A stretch of DNA of 12,618 nt, from contig DHQV01000036.1 in the NCBI GenBank assembly GCA_002408185.1, positions 1 through 12,618 on the forward strand, given 5' to 3'. The notes below the pieces were generated by a model that was not told where the DNA came from, did not search any database, and worked only from the letters and a program-made list of their open reading frames with translations. This document shows positions 6,589 to 12,618 of this stretch, piece after piece (position 1 is the first letter of the stretch; each line of letters begins with the position of its first letter). The position numbers were made by a program, and so were the translations under genes. The stretch comes from Deltaproteobacteria bacterium UBA5329. GTDB taxonomy: Bacteria > Desulfobacterota > Syntrophorhabdia > Syntrophorhabdales > Syntrophorhabdaceae.

Positions 6589-8191
6589 TGTGTGTCCTTT
6601 CCGGGTATTCGATGCGATGGTGAAAGATCCCTATGAGGATATTGATGAAGCTTCTCTGGATCGCATGGAGGTCTTTTAACGTCAATTCGCATTCGTCGAG
6701 CTGGCTGTCCAGGAATATGTTCTCGATGATGCGCTGCACATGCGTTTCGATCCTTTTCGGCGTGGGATCATCGAGCACACGGGACGCGGCCTCTACTGCA
6801 TCGGCGAGCATGATAATGCCGGCCTCTTTTGTCTGGGGCTTCGGGCCCGGATATCGAAAGTCCTTCTCCTCGATAACGTGTAAAGACGGGTCCTCCTGCT
6901 CCTTTGCCTTACTGTAAAAGAAGCTCACGAGCGATGTACCGTGGTGTTCCTTGATTATATTCGTCAGTTTGCTCCCGAGCTTATAGTCCTTTGCAAGCTC
7001 AACCCCTTCTTTGACATGGGACATGATAATGAGGGCGCTCATGCTGGGGGTGATGCCTGCATGGACATCATCTCCGGCCGTCCTGTTCTCTATGTAATAG
7101 TGGGGCATCTTCAATTTGCCTATATCATGGTAATACGACGCGACCCTGGTAAGCAGCGGATGGGCGCCTATCGCCTCTGCAGCCGCCTTAGACAGGTTGC
7201 CAACCACGATACTGTGATGATACGTTCCCGCGGCGTTGAGCATCATGTCCCCGAGTAGAGGATGCTCCAGGTTGGCCAGCTCCAGCAATTTTATATCGGT
7301 GGTATAATCGAAAACGTTCTCGATGACAGGCAAAAGACCGAGGACAATGAAACTGCCGGCAATTCCATTGACCATGATAAAAAAGAATCTCAGGGCAACG
7401 TTTCCGGCCGACCTGCCTGTATAAACATCATTTGCGATCATAAAAAGACACATAAGGAACGCCGTAAAGAGCCCCGCTTTAAGTATCGTATTACGGTTTT
7501 CACATTTTCCGGAAAAATACGCTCCCAGTATCGAGCCAGCAAAGGTATACAGGAAGATCCGCAGGCTGTTCTCGAACGAAAACGCGAGCGTCGCTGCGTA
7601 GACAAGGGAAAAGATAATGGCGATCTCCGAAAAGAGCACGATGCGGACAACCATTGCAAAAACGAAAATCGGGATGACATAGAACAGGTCTTCGAGACGG
7701 CTTTGAGCATAGTTCTCGAATATCAGGTAAAAGCACTTGACGAGAAGTACACAAAACACGGTAAAGACCGAGCAGAAAAGCAGGTCCCTCTTCGACAGGT
7801 GGAATTTCTTGATGTTCTTTTCAGCGTACTCGTACAGTACAGCGATAAAGAGGAATAACAGTACAAGTACCGCCAGGAATTTTTTTACGATAAAAAAATC
7901 ACGGCGTTCAAGGTTATTGTAAACTGCAATTTTGGCAAGGTGGTCCGAACCGATGCGCTCGCCTTCGCGCACGATGACCTCGCCCTTTTTTACAGTGATA
8001 TCCGTTCCGGGTACGGCGAAATCGGCCGGCGCCCGTAAATTCTCCCGCGCAATGTCGCCCAGCTGGTATTCGGCAATAAAGTAAGGGCTCTTGATGCTTA
8101 CGAGAAGGGCCAACGCCACGGCAAGGCCAAGGAGGATCAGGATCTTCCCGTAGCGTACATACGAGGGAGGTTTATCCTTTCCATTCTGCAT
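6485..8191 (-). CDS. pgpH: 7TM-HD family phosphodiesterase, PgpH-like (c-di-AMP hydrolase)
   Basis: A 568-residue membrane protein. A signal-anchor helix (about 15-33) precedes a short extracytoplasmic segment (34-97), seven predicted spans between about 98 and 292, and a cytoplasmic HD domain (about 320-490). HD motifs include TYHHSIVVGN, the metal pair His355-Asp356 in YYHDIGKLKMPHYY, and EHHGTS. PgpH proteins hydrolyse the second messenger c-di-AMP; that activity is inferred from the family. The outside segment keeps the first (GDIARENLRAPADF) and last (VKKGEVIVREGERI) parts of the 7TMR-HDED domain but lacks most of its middle, about 64 residues against roughly 200 in Gram-positive PgpH. 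ATG 8191 has GGAGG at 9 nt and overlaps phoH by 20 nt. The charged C-terminal tail after RIEYPE overlaps ybeY. Confidence 0.92.
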   Translation of the reverse strand: MQNGKDKPPSYVRYGKILILLGLAVALALLVSIKSPYFIAEYQLGDIARENLRAPADFAVPGTDITVKKGEVIVREGERIGSDHLAKIAVYNNLERRDFFIVKKFLAVLVLLFLFIAVLYEYAEKNIKKFHLSKRDLLFCSVFTVFCVLLVKCFYLIFENYAQSRLEDLFYVIPIFVFAMVVRIVLFSEIAIIFSLVYAATLAFSFENSLRIFLYTFAGSILGAYFSGKCENRNTILKAGLFTAFLMCLFMIANDVYTGRSAGNVALRFFFIMVNGIAGSFIVLGLLPVIENVFDYTTDIKLLELANLEHPLLGDMMLNAAGTYHHSIVVGNLSKAAAEAIGAHPLLTRVASYYHDIGKLKMPHYYIENRTAGDDVHAGITPSMSALIIMSHVKEGVELAKDYKLGSKLTNIIKEHHGTSLVSFFYSKAKEQEDPSLHVIEEKDFRYPGPKPQTKEAGIIMLADAVEAASRVLDDPTPKRIETHVQRIIENIFLDSQLDECELTLKDLHAIQRSFINILIGIFHHRIEYPERTHNGGTDKKLAKTDETQPKTDRERNRGITGLFKASG

Positions 8192-9206
8192 TCTTGGATT
8201 CCTCCAATTCCAGCCGCCGTGCCTCGTATGCCTTGATTATCTTCTGCACCAGGGGGTGGCGCACAACGTCTTTTTCGGTGAAATACACAAACTTGATGCC
8301 TTTCACATCTTTGAGAATGGTCCTTATCTCTACGAGACCGCTCGTTTTCTTATCCGGAAGGTCGATCTGGGTGACGTCGCCCGTGACCACGGTCTTGGAT
8401 GAAAACCCCAGCCTGGTGAGGAACATTTTCATCTGCTCGGAGGCGGTGTTCTGTGCCTCGTCGAGAATAATGAAGGCGTCATTCAGCGTCCTGCCGCGCA
8501 TAAAAGCCAGCGGCGCTATCTCAATGACTCCCCTTTCTATGAGCCGGGTTGCCCTGTCCATGTCGACCATATCGTACAGTGCATCATATAGCGGCCGCAG
8601 GTAAGGGTTTACCTTCTCATACATCGTCCCGGGAAGATAACCCAGTTTTTCTCCCGCCTCTATTGCCGGCCTCGTCAGGATTATCCGGGAGACCTCACGC
8701 CTGTAATATGCCGCCAGCGCCATTGCCATGGCAAGGTAGGTCTTGCCTGTTCCCGCCGGGCCAATGCCGATCACGACATCGTATTTGTTCATGGCTTCTA
8801 CGTACTGTCTCTGGTTTTTGCTTTTGGGCGTGATCAGTTTCTTCGAACCGGCTATGTATATCTGGTCCTTTTCGATGCCTGAACTCACCTGGTGGGCGTT
8901 GACGACGAATCGCACCGCATGGTCAATGTCGGAGGCATTCACCGGAAAGCCTTTCTTTACAATGCCATGCAGTTCGTTGATGACCTTTCCTGTATCCTCG
9001 ACATCCTTTTTGCCCCCGATAAGGGTCAGGTGATTGCCGCGGATACTTGCCTTGATATTGAAATATTTCTTGAGATATTTGATATTTTCTTCGTGTGGGC
9101 CGAACAGGCTTCTCGCCACGTTTATATCATCGAAGGATAATCGTAATAACCCTTCATCAGTCTTCTCTTCCAACAATCCTCTCTTTCTCCTGTTTATGCT
9201 ACCCAT
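8172..9206 (-). CDS. phoH: PhoH-like ATPase (YbeZ family)
   Basis: A 344-residue P-loop ATPase of the PhoH/YbeZ family. An N-terminal KH-like region (about 15-95), with FGPHEENIKYLKKYF and IRGNHLTLIG, precedes the ATPase domain. Walker A is GPAGTGKT (149-156, Lys155), Walker B is FIILDEAQN, and LTRPAIEAGEKLGYLPG is the family signature. Partner studies in other bacteria link YbeZ to YbeY and rRNA/RNA handling. The start is uncertain. ATG 9206 lacks a Shine-Dalgarno but lies 6 nt after a -10-like TATGCT, fitting a leaderless mRNA. TTG 9173 follows a purine-rich GAGAGG and would drop 11 residues. A longer TTG 9254 start adds an unlikely hydrophobic stretch. It is the first gene of the phoH-pgpH-ybeY-lnt operon. 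Confidence 0.94.
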   Translation of the reverse strand: MGSINRRKRGLLEEKTDEGLLRLSFDDINVARSLFGPHEENIKYLKKYFNIKASIRGNHLTLIGGKKDVEDTGKVINELHGIVKKGFPVNASDIDHAVRFVVNAHQVSSGIEKDQIYIAGSKKLITPKSKNQRQYVEAMNKYDVVIGIGPAGTGKTYLAMAMALAAYYRREVSRIILTRPAIEAGEKLGYLPGTMYEKVNPYLRPLYDALYDMVDMDRATRLIERGVIEIAPLAFMRGRTLNDAFIILDEAQNTASEQMKMFLTRLGFSSKTVVTGDVTQIDLPDKKTSGLVEIRTILKDVKGIKFVYFTEKDVVRHPLVQKIIKAYEARRLELEESKNAEWKG

Positions 9207-9212
9207 TAATAT

Positions 9213-9218
9213 AGCATA
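9213..9218 (-). promoter_or_regulatory. Candidate -10 element of the phoH operon
   Basis: On the minus strand TATGCT ends 6 nt before ATG 9206. No good -35 exists at 17 nt (GAATCT instead). The inverted repeat at 9228-9248 covers that position, which would fit an activator-dependent or repressor-blocked promoter. The call rests on position and one hexamer only. Confidence 0.3.
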
Positions 9219-9227
9219 AATCACCAA

Positions 9228-9248
9228 TTTGCAATAGATTCTTGCAAA
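9228..9248. repeat. Perfect inverted repeat TTTGCAA-N7-TTGCAAA, candidate operator
   Basis: Two 7-bp arms (9228-9234 and 9242-9248) flank 7 nt. TTGCAA is itself palindromic, so it also reads as two direct repeats 13 bp apart. The site lies between divergent genes, at about the -35 position for phoH. This geometry is typical of a dimeric regulator site. No regulator is named. Confidence 0.4.
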
Positions 9249-9255
9249 ACACAAG

Positions 9256-9336
9256 GACCCTCTCTCCCATTCGTAGCCTGCGCTCCTCTCTTTAGCCGAT
9301 GGCGAACGGACGAGAGGGTCTTTTTATCTTTTTATC
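9256..9336 (+). terminator. Long-loop hairpin followed by T-runs (terminator or small RNA 3' end)
   Basis: GACCCTCTC (9256-9264) pairs perfectly with GAGAGGGTC (9312-9320), and TTTTTATCTTTTT follows at once. That is an intrinsic-terminator layout reading on the + strand, although the 47-nt loop is long. No + strand gene ends here: the upstream gene, phoH, is on the other strand. The element may end a small RNA or an antisense transcript, or protect the lpxC fusion gene from read-in. The loop has only short internal pairings, such as CCG/CGG near 9296-9309. Confidence 0.45.
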
Positions 9337-9345
9337 CCGAACTAT

Positions 9346-9374
9346 TTGAAACCGCTGAACGTTTCGTATAGAAT
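9346..9374 (+). promoter_or_regulatory. Promoter of the receiver-LpxC gene, predicting a leaderless transcript
   Basis: TTGAAA (9346-9351) and TAGAAT (9369-9374) are 17 nt apart. The -10 ends 8 nt before ATG 9383, and there is no Shine-Dalgarno in the gap ATTGCGGC. The expected start site is therefore at or just before the initiation codon. Confidence 0.5.
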
Positions 9375-9382
9375 ATTGCGGC

Positions 9383-10624
9383 ATGAACAAGGTCCTTATC
9401 ATCGACGACGAAAAGAACATACTAGACTCGCTGTCGGGGATCCTCCAGGATGAGGGCTTCGCCGTGTCCAAGGCTACGGACGGCAAGGAAGGTCTTGAGA
9501 TCTTCGACCGTGAATCGCCCGATGTTGTGCTCCTCGATGTCTGGATGCCCGAGATCGACGGGATCCAGGTGCTCAAGGAAATAAAAGCCAGGAAGAATGA
9601 TGCACGGGTCGTCGTAATATCGGGTCACGGTACAATATCGACCGCAGTTGAGGCGGTCAAGATGGGCGCATATGATTTTCTCGAAAAACCCCTTTCTATC
9701 GATAAGGTCCTTGAAGTGGTGTATCGGAGTATCGGCGCGGATTCCCCCGAGGCGCCCGATATCGCAGATTTCAAGTTCGAGGCATCGACGGGGGTCGAGG
9801 TCAGGCAAAAAACCATCGGAAAGAGTACGGTCGTATATGGCGTCGGGCTTCATTCCGGTGTCAAGACCGGTATGATCCTCCTGCCCATGCCGGAAAATAC
9901 GGGAATTATTTTTGAGACTATCCCGGATGGGGAACGCATACCGGCATACATCGATTATGTTTTCTCGGTCGGGTATGCGTCATCACTCAAGGGGAAGAAC
10001 AATATTGTTCGAACGGTGGAACATCTCCTGTCAGCCTGCCATATGTACGGGATAACCAACCTTCTCGTAAAGGTGAGCGAAGAAATCCCTATCCTTGACG
10101 GGTCTGCAATAGAGATCTGTAAGAAGATCGATGAAGCGGGGGTCGTCACACAGACTGAAGGTATTCAGCCTCTCGTCATCTCAGAAAAAGTGGAGGTCCG
10201 GAATCTCCGGAACGGAAAATACATTGCAGCCGAGCCGTCGGATTCATTTGAGATCGAATACCATCTGGAACAAATAAAACCAATCGGCGCCCAGGATTAT
10301 CGTTTTGTAGGTGATACCATGGATTATGTCGCCAACATAGCCCCTGCCCGTACGTTCGGCTTTCTTAAAGATTTCGAACAGCTTGCCAAAATGGGCCTGG
10401 GCACTGGCGGAAGGATAAACAATTTCATCATTATCGGCGACGACGAGGTCATCAACACAAAGCTGCGCTTCGACGACGAATTCGTGCGACACAAGATCCT
10501 TGACCTCATCGGCGACATGTACCTCTTGAACCGCCCCATCATCGGAAAAATAACCGCCCGCCAGACCGGCCACATGGAGAACATAGCGCTGGTGAAGGAA
10601 CTGAAGAACAGGTTCTTGAAATGA
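9383..10624 (+). CDS. lpxC: Response-regulator receiver domain fused to LpxC deacetylase
   Basis: A 413-residue two-domain protein. Residues 1-118 are a complete receiver domain: acidic pair Asp8-Asp9, phospho-acceptor Asp52 in LLDVWMPEIDG, switch Ser80 in SGHG, and Lys102 in FLEKPL. Its alpha4-beta5-alpha5 sequence (TAVEAVKMGAYDFLEKPL) is of NtrC/NtrX type. After a linker (about 119-140) residues 141-413 form a complete LpxC, the zinc deacetylase of UDP-3-O-acyl-GlcNAc and committed step of lipid A synthesis. Key residues are GVGLHSG (153-159), Glu213-His214, ILDGSA (237-242), Thr324 in ARTFGF, zinc ligands His370 and Asp374 in RHKILDLIGD, and catalytic His397 in TGHMEN. Usual LpxC is about 300 residues and starts at the deacetylase. 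No DNA-binding or AAA+ domain is present. No kinase lies in the window. Control of LpxC by phosphorylation is inferred, not shown. No frame break separates the domains. Confidence 0.95.
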   Translation: MNKVLIIDDEKNILDSLSGILQDEGFAVSKATDGKEGLEIFDRESPDVVLLDVWMPEIDGIQVLKEIKARKNDARVVVISGHGTISTAVEAVKMGAYDFLEKPLSIDKVLEVVYRSIGADSPEAPDIADFKFEASTGVEVRQKTIGKSTVVYGVGLHSGVKTGMILLPMPENTGIIFETIPDGERIPAYIDYVFSVGYASSLKGKNNIVRTVEHLLSACHMYGITNLLVKVSEEIPILDGSAIEICKKIDEAGVVTQTEGIQPLVISEKVEVRNLRNGKYIAAEPSDSFEIEYHLEQIKPIGAQDYRFVGDTMDYVANIAPARTFGFLKDFEQLAKMGLGTGGRINNFIIIGDDEVINTKLRFDDEFVRHKILDLIGDMYLLNRPIIGKITARQTGHMENIALVKELKNRFLK

Positions 10625-10634
10625 TTGCTCCGGA

Positions 10635-10673
10635 TTCCGGGTTCCAGGTTAATACCAAACATAGAACCCGGAA
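10635..10673. terminator. 10-bp inverted repeat between convergent lpxC and lolA
   Basis: TTCCGGGTTC (10635-10644) and GAACCCGGAA (10664-10673) are exact reverse complements around a 19-nt loop. The loop contains a minor GGT/ACC pairing. The site lies 10 nt after the lpxC fusion stop and 11 nt beyond the lolA stop, where a bidirectional terminator is expected. No strong T-run follows on either strand. The GAACCCGGAA unit could also be a dispersed genomic repeat. Confidence 0.45.
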
Positions 10674-10684
10674 CCGTCTTCTGC

Positions 10685-11368
10685 TTACCGTTCCATAACT
10701 TCTTTCTTCCCGTCCGCCTTGTAGACGAACTTCGCGTCGCTGACTGAAGTGTTCACTTTTATGCCCGAGAATTCTATCGTGTTGATGTTGCCGGTGAACT
10801 CAAGGATCTCGATCTTTCTTAAGAGATTGTTCTTGTCGATCCAGAGCTTCGCCAGGTTGACGGACGAGTCTTTTTTCGGGACAAGCTCGAAATAGTGCAT
10901 TCCGGCGATCATGCTTTGCTGCTTGACGGCAAAAAGGTTATCGATGTGGGCAATGTCCTCGATAAGGTCGAAAAAGGTCCCGACCGTTTTTTCGCGGCTG
11001 ACCTTATTCTTGATTACGAAGGGTTTGTCCTCTTCTTCCTGCCACATGTACCGCCCGTCGTAAAGGAAGGTCTTGCCTTTCGGCCTGGTGTATTTCCAGA
11101 GGAACCCCTTGTGCCGCTTGAAGAAAAAATCACCATCGAAATCCCGCATCTTTTTGATACCCGAGACGAATATCTTCTGATGGAAGCTGGCTTCCAGCGA
11201 ATTTATCCCGGCGTATGTCTTTTTCAGTGAGTCGAAGGGAGAAGCCGATCCGGCCGTTTTAGATTCCTGTGCATTGCAGGTCATGCCCGGTATCCAGAGA
11301 ATGGCAGTAAAGGCCCAGAGAACTGCCAGATATATCCGTAAACTTCTTTTTCTGCTGTTAGTCCACAT
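10685..11368 (-). CDS. lolA: LolA-like outer-membrane lipoprotein carrier protein
   Basis: A 227-residue secreted protein. It has a basic N-terminus, a hydrophobic core (about 12-28), and a likely cleavage after CNA near residue 33. The mature part follows the LolA family: LKKTYAGINSLEASFHQK, then DFDGDFFFKRHKGFLWKYTRPKGKTFLYDGRYMWQ in pieces, and later strands such as FELVPKKDSS and LAKLWIDKNNLLRKIEI. LolA carries mature lipoproteins through the periplasm to the outer membrane. ATG 11368 has GGGAG 5 nt upstream and lies 16 nt after ftsK. The ftsK-lolA pairing is the classical arrangement, which strengthens the call. The TC before NA is not a proper lipobox, so it is probably a soluble periplasmic protein. 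Confidence 0.9.
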   Translation of the reverse strand: MWTNSRKRSLRIYLAVLWAFTAILWIPGMTCNAQESKTAGSASPFDSLKKTYAGINSLEASFHQKIFVSGIKKMRDFDGDFFFKRHKGFLWKYTRPKGKTFLYDGRYMWQEEEDKPFVIKNKVSREKTVGTFFDLIEDIAHIDNLFAVKQQSMIAGMHYFELVPKKDSSVNLAKLWIDKNNLLRKIEILEFTGNINTIEFSGIKVNTSVSDAKFVYKADGKKEVMER

Positions 11369-11384
11369 TCATGCTCCCGCTCAA

Positions 11385-12618
11385 TTATCGTTTTATGACT
11401 TCCCGCGGCTTAACGCCATCGGAAGGCCCTACAATGCCTTCCTGTTCCATACGTTCTATTATACGTGCCGCCCTGTTATAGCCTATCCTGAACCGCCTCT
11501 GGACCATGCTTATGGACGCCTCGCCTTTGGCTGATACAAACTCCACCGCTTCCTGGTATTTTTCGTCGTCCATGGTTTCCATGGCATCTTCTTCTTCTTT
11601 TTCCTCGAGTATCTCAGGATGATATGTCGGAGCGCCCTGCTGCCTTAGAAACTCCACGATCCTTTTTATCTCCCCTTCCGAGACATACGATCCGTGAAGC
11701 CGTTGCAGCCTGCCAATCCCGGGACTCAGGAACAGCATATCGCCATAGCCGAGGAGGCTCTCCGCACCGTTCGTGTCCAATATGGTCCGTGAATCCACTT
11801 TTGAGAAGACCTTGCATGCCACGCGCGCGGGAAAATTCGCCTTTATAATGCCTGTCAGCACGTCGACGGAGGGCCTTTGCGTGGCGAGGATGAGATGGAT
11901 GCCCGATGCCCGGGCCATCTGCGCCAGCCGGGCGATATATTCTTCAACTTCCTTGGGGGAGACCATCATGAGATCTGCGAGTTCATCGATCACAACGACG
12001 ATATAGGGCAATTGCTCGCCGTCTTCGCGCGCTACCTTATGATTGTACTTTTCGATGTTGCGAACGCCCTTTTGTGCCATCATGCCGTAACGCCTCTCCA
12101 TCTCGTCGGTCATCCACCTTAAGGCGGTCTTGGCATTTTTGGCATTGGTCACAACCGGCAGGAGCAGGTGCGGAATACCTTCATAAAAAGACAGTTCGAG
12201 CATCTTGAGGTCGATCATGAGAAAGCGGACGTGGGCGGGCGTGGCCTTAAAGAGGATGCTCAGAATCATACTGTTGAGCGAAACGGACTTTCCCGAACCG
12301 GTCGCGCCGGCCACAAGGAGATGGGGCATTTTTGCAAGGTTGGCAACATAGGATTCCCCGCTTATGGTCTTTCCGAGGACCAGGGTAAGATGCGACTGCG
12401 ACGCACCGAATGTCTTCGATTCGATGATCTCCCGGATGTAGACGGTTTCCCGGTCTTTGTTCGGTATCTCTATGCCCACAACCGCTTTTCCCGGGATAGG
12501 CGCAATGATCCGTATAGAAACGGCACTTAAGGCCATCGCAAGATCATCGGAAAGATTGGCTATTTTGCTTACCTTTACCCCCGGCGCAGGTTCAAACTCG
12601 TACATCGTTATGACGGGA
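11385..12618 (-). CDS. ftsK: DNA translocase FtsK, C-terminal motor and gamma domains (partial)
   Basis: The 5' part lies beyond the right edge; the frame stays open past 12605 (PVIT before MYEFEPAPGVKVSKI), a stretch internal to all FtsK proteins. Visible parts are the FtsK/SpoIIIE motor with Walker A GATGSGKS, the MIDLKMLELSFYEGIPHLL segment, Walker B VVVIDELADLMM and the ATQRPSVDVLTGIIKANFPARVA block. A gamma winged helix follows at the C-terminus (SMVQRRFRIGYNRAARIIERMEQEGIVGP), which reads KOPS DNA sites and activates XerCD at dif. FtsK pumps chromosome ends through the division septum; its N-terminal membrane domain would be outside the window. It stops at TAA 11385-11387, just ahead of lolA. 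Confidence 0.97.
   Translation of the reverse strand, partial: PVITMYEFEPAPGVKVSKIANLSDDLAMALSAVSIRIIAPIPGKAVVGIEIPNKDRETVYIREIIESKTFGASQSHLTLVLGKTISGESYVANLAKMPHLLVAGATGSGKSVSLNSMILSILFKATPAHVRFLMIDLKMLELSFYEGIPHLLLPVVTNAKNAKTALRWMTDEMERRYGMMAQKGVRNIEKYNHKVAREDGEQLPYIVVVIDELADLMMVSPKEVEEYIARLAQMARASGIHLILATQRPSVDVLTGIIKANFPARVACKVFSKVDSRTILDTNGAESLLGYGDMLFLSPGIGRLQRLHGSYVSEGEIKRIVEFLRQQGAPTYHPEILEEKEEEDAMETMDDEKYQEAVEFVSAKGEASISMVQRRFRIGYNRAARIIERMEQEGIVGPSDGVKPREVIKR

Noticed and set aside
9207..9254. Extension of PhoH to a TTG start at 9254
   Set aside because: It would add 16 residues, MCFARIYCKLVIYAIL, which are unlike PhoH N-termini. It would also read through the inverted repeat and promoter-like region.
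9256..9320. tRNA or known riboswitch in the divergent region
   Set aside because: The outer 9-bp stem is acceptor-like, but there is no T-arm (GTTCGA) or anticodon arm, and no conserved riboswitch core could be matched on either strand.
10625..10684. REP-type mobile repeat or attachment site
   Set aside because: Only one copy of the inverted repeat is in the window, and it lies exactly between two convergent stops, so a terminator explains it more simply.
11274..11368. LolA-like protein as a lipoprotein because of Cys near the end of its signal sequence
   Set aside because: The residues before the Cys (GMT) do not fit a lipobox, and the hydrophobic core plus CNA fits an ordinary signal-peptidase site.

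Overview
The window is a chromosomal stretch of a Gram-negative, outer-membrane-bearing bacterium. It carries enzymes of lipid A synthesis (LpxC), lipoprotein N-acylation (Lnt) and lipoprotein carriage across the periplasm (LolA-like). GC content looks moderate, around 50%. The order phoH / 7TM-HD phosphodiesterase / ybeY suggests a deltaproteobacterial- or Nitrospirota-like lineage, but no marker here fixes the taxon. I see no insertion sequence, CRISPR array, tRNA, rRNA or phage module.

Layout. Bases 1-61 hold the tail of an upstream + strand gene. Bases 62-529 hold an A/T-rich promoter-like region, a structured leader with a possible 15-codon upstream ORF, and a 104-residue protein of unknown function. 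Bases 530-832 are non-coding but contain a sigma70-like promoter and a clear yybP-ykoY (Mn2+) riboswitch. The riboswitch precedes a P2-type cation ATPase (833-3460), which is therefore most likely a Mn2+/Ca2+ exporter. A 326-residue protein with an apparent nucleotidyl-cyclase-like fold follows (3494-4474).

On the minus strand, 9206 down to 4529 reads as one operon: phoH (ybeZ) - pgpH-like 7TM-HD - ybeY - lnt. The genes overlap or sit close together. pgpH and ybeY share 104 nt read in two frames. A divergent intergenic region (9207-9382) holds a perfect inverted repeat and a hairpin-plus-T-run element.

The most unusual gene is at 9383-10624 (+): an intact NtrC/NtrX-type response-regulator receiver domain fused in frame to a complete LpxC deacetylase. 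This looks like phospho-signalling wired directly to the committed step of lipid A synthesis. It faces a convergent ftsK - lolA pair (12618 down to 10685), with a 10-bp inverted repeat between them. Most of the window serves envelope biogenesis (LpxC, Lnt, LolA, FtsK) and RNA or second-messenger housekeeping (YbeY, PhoH, PgpH). Metal homeostasis is at the left end.

Two or three genes (3494, 9383, perhaps 9206) have a -10-like hexamer only 6-8 nt before their start codon and no Shine-Dalgarno, which suggests leaderless transcripts.
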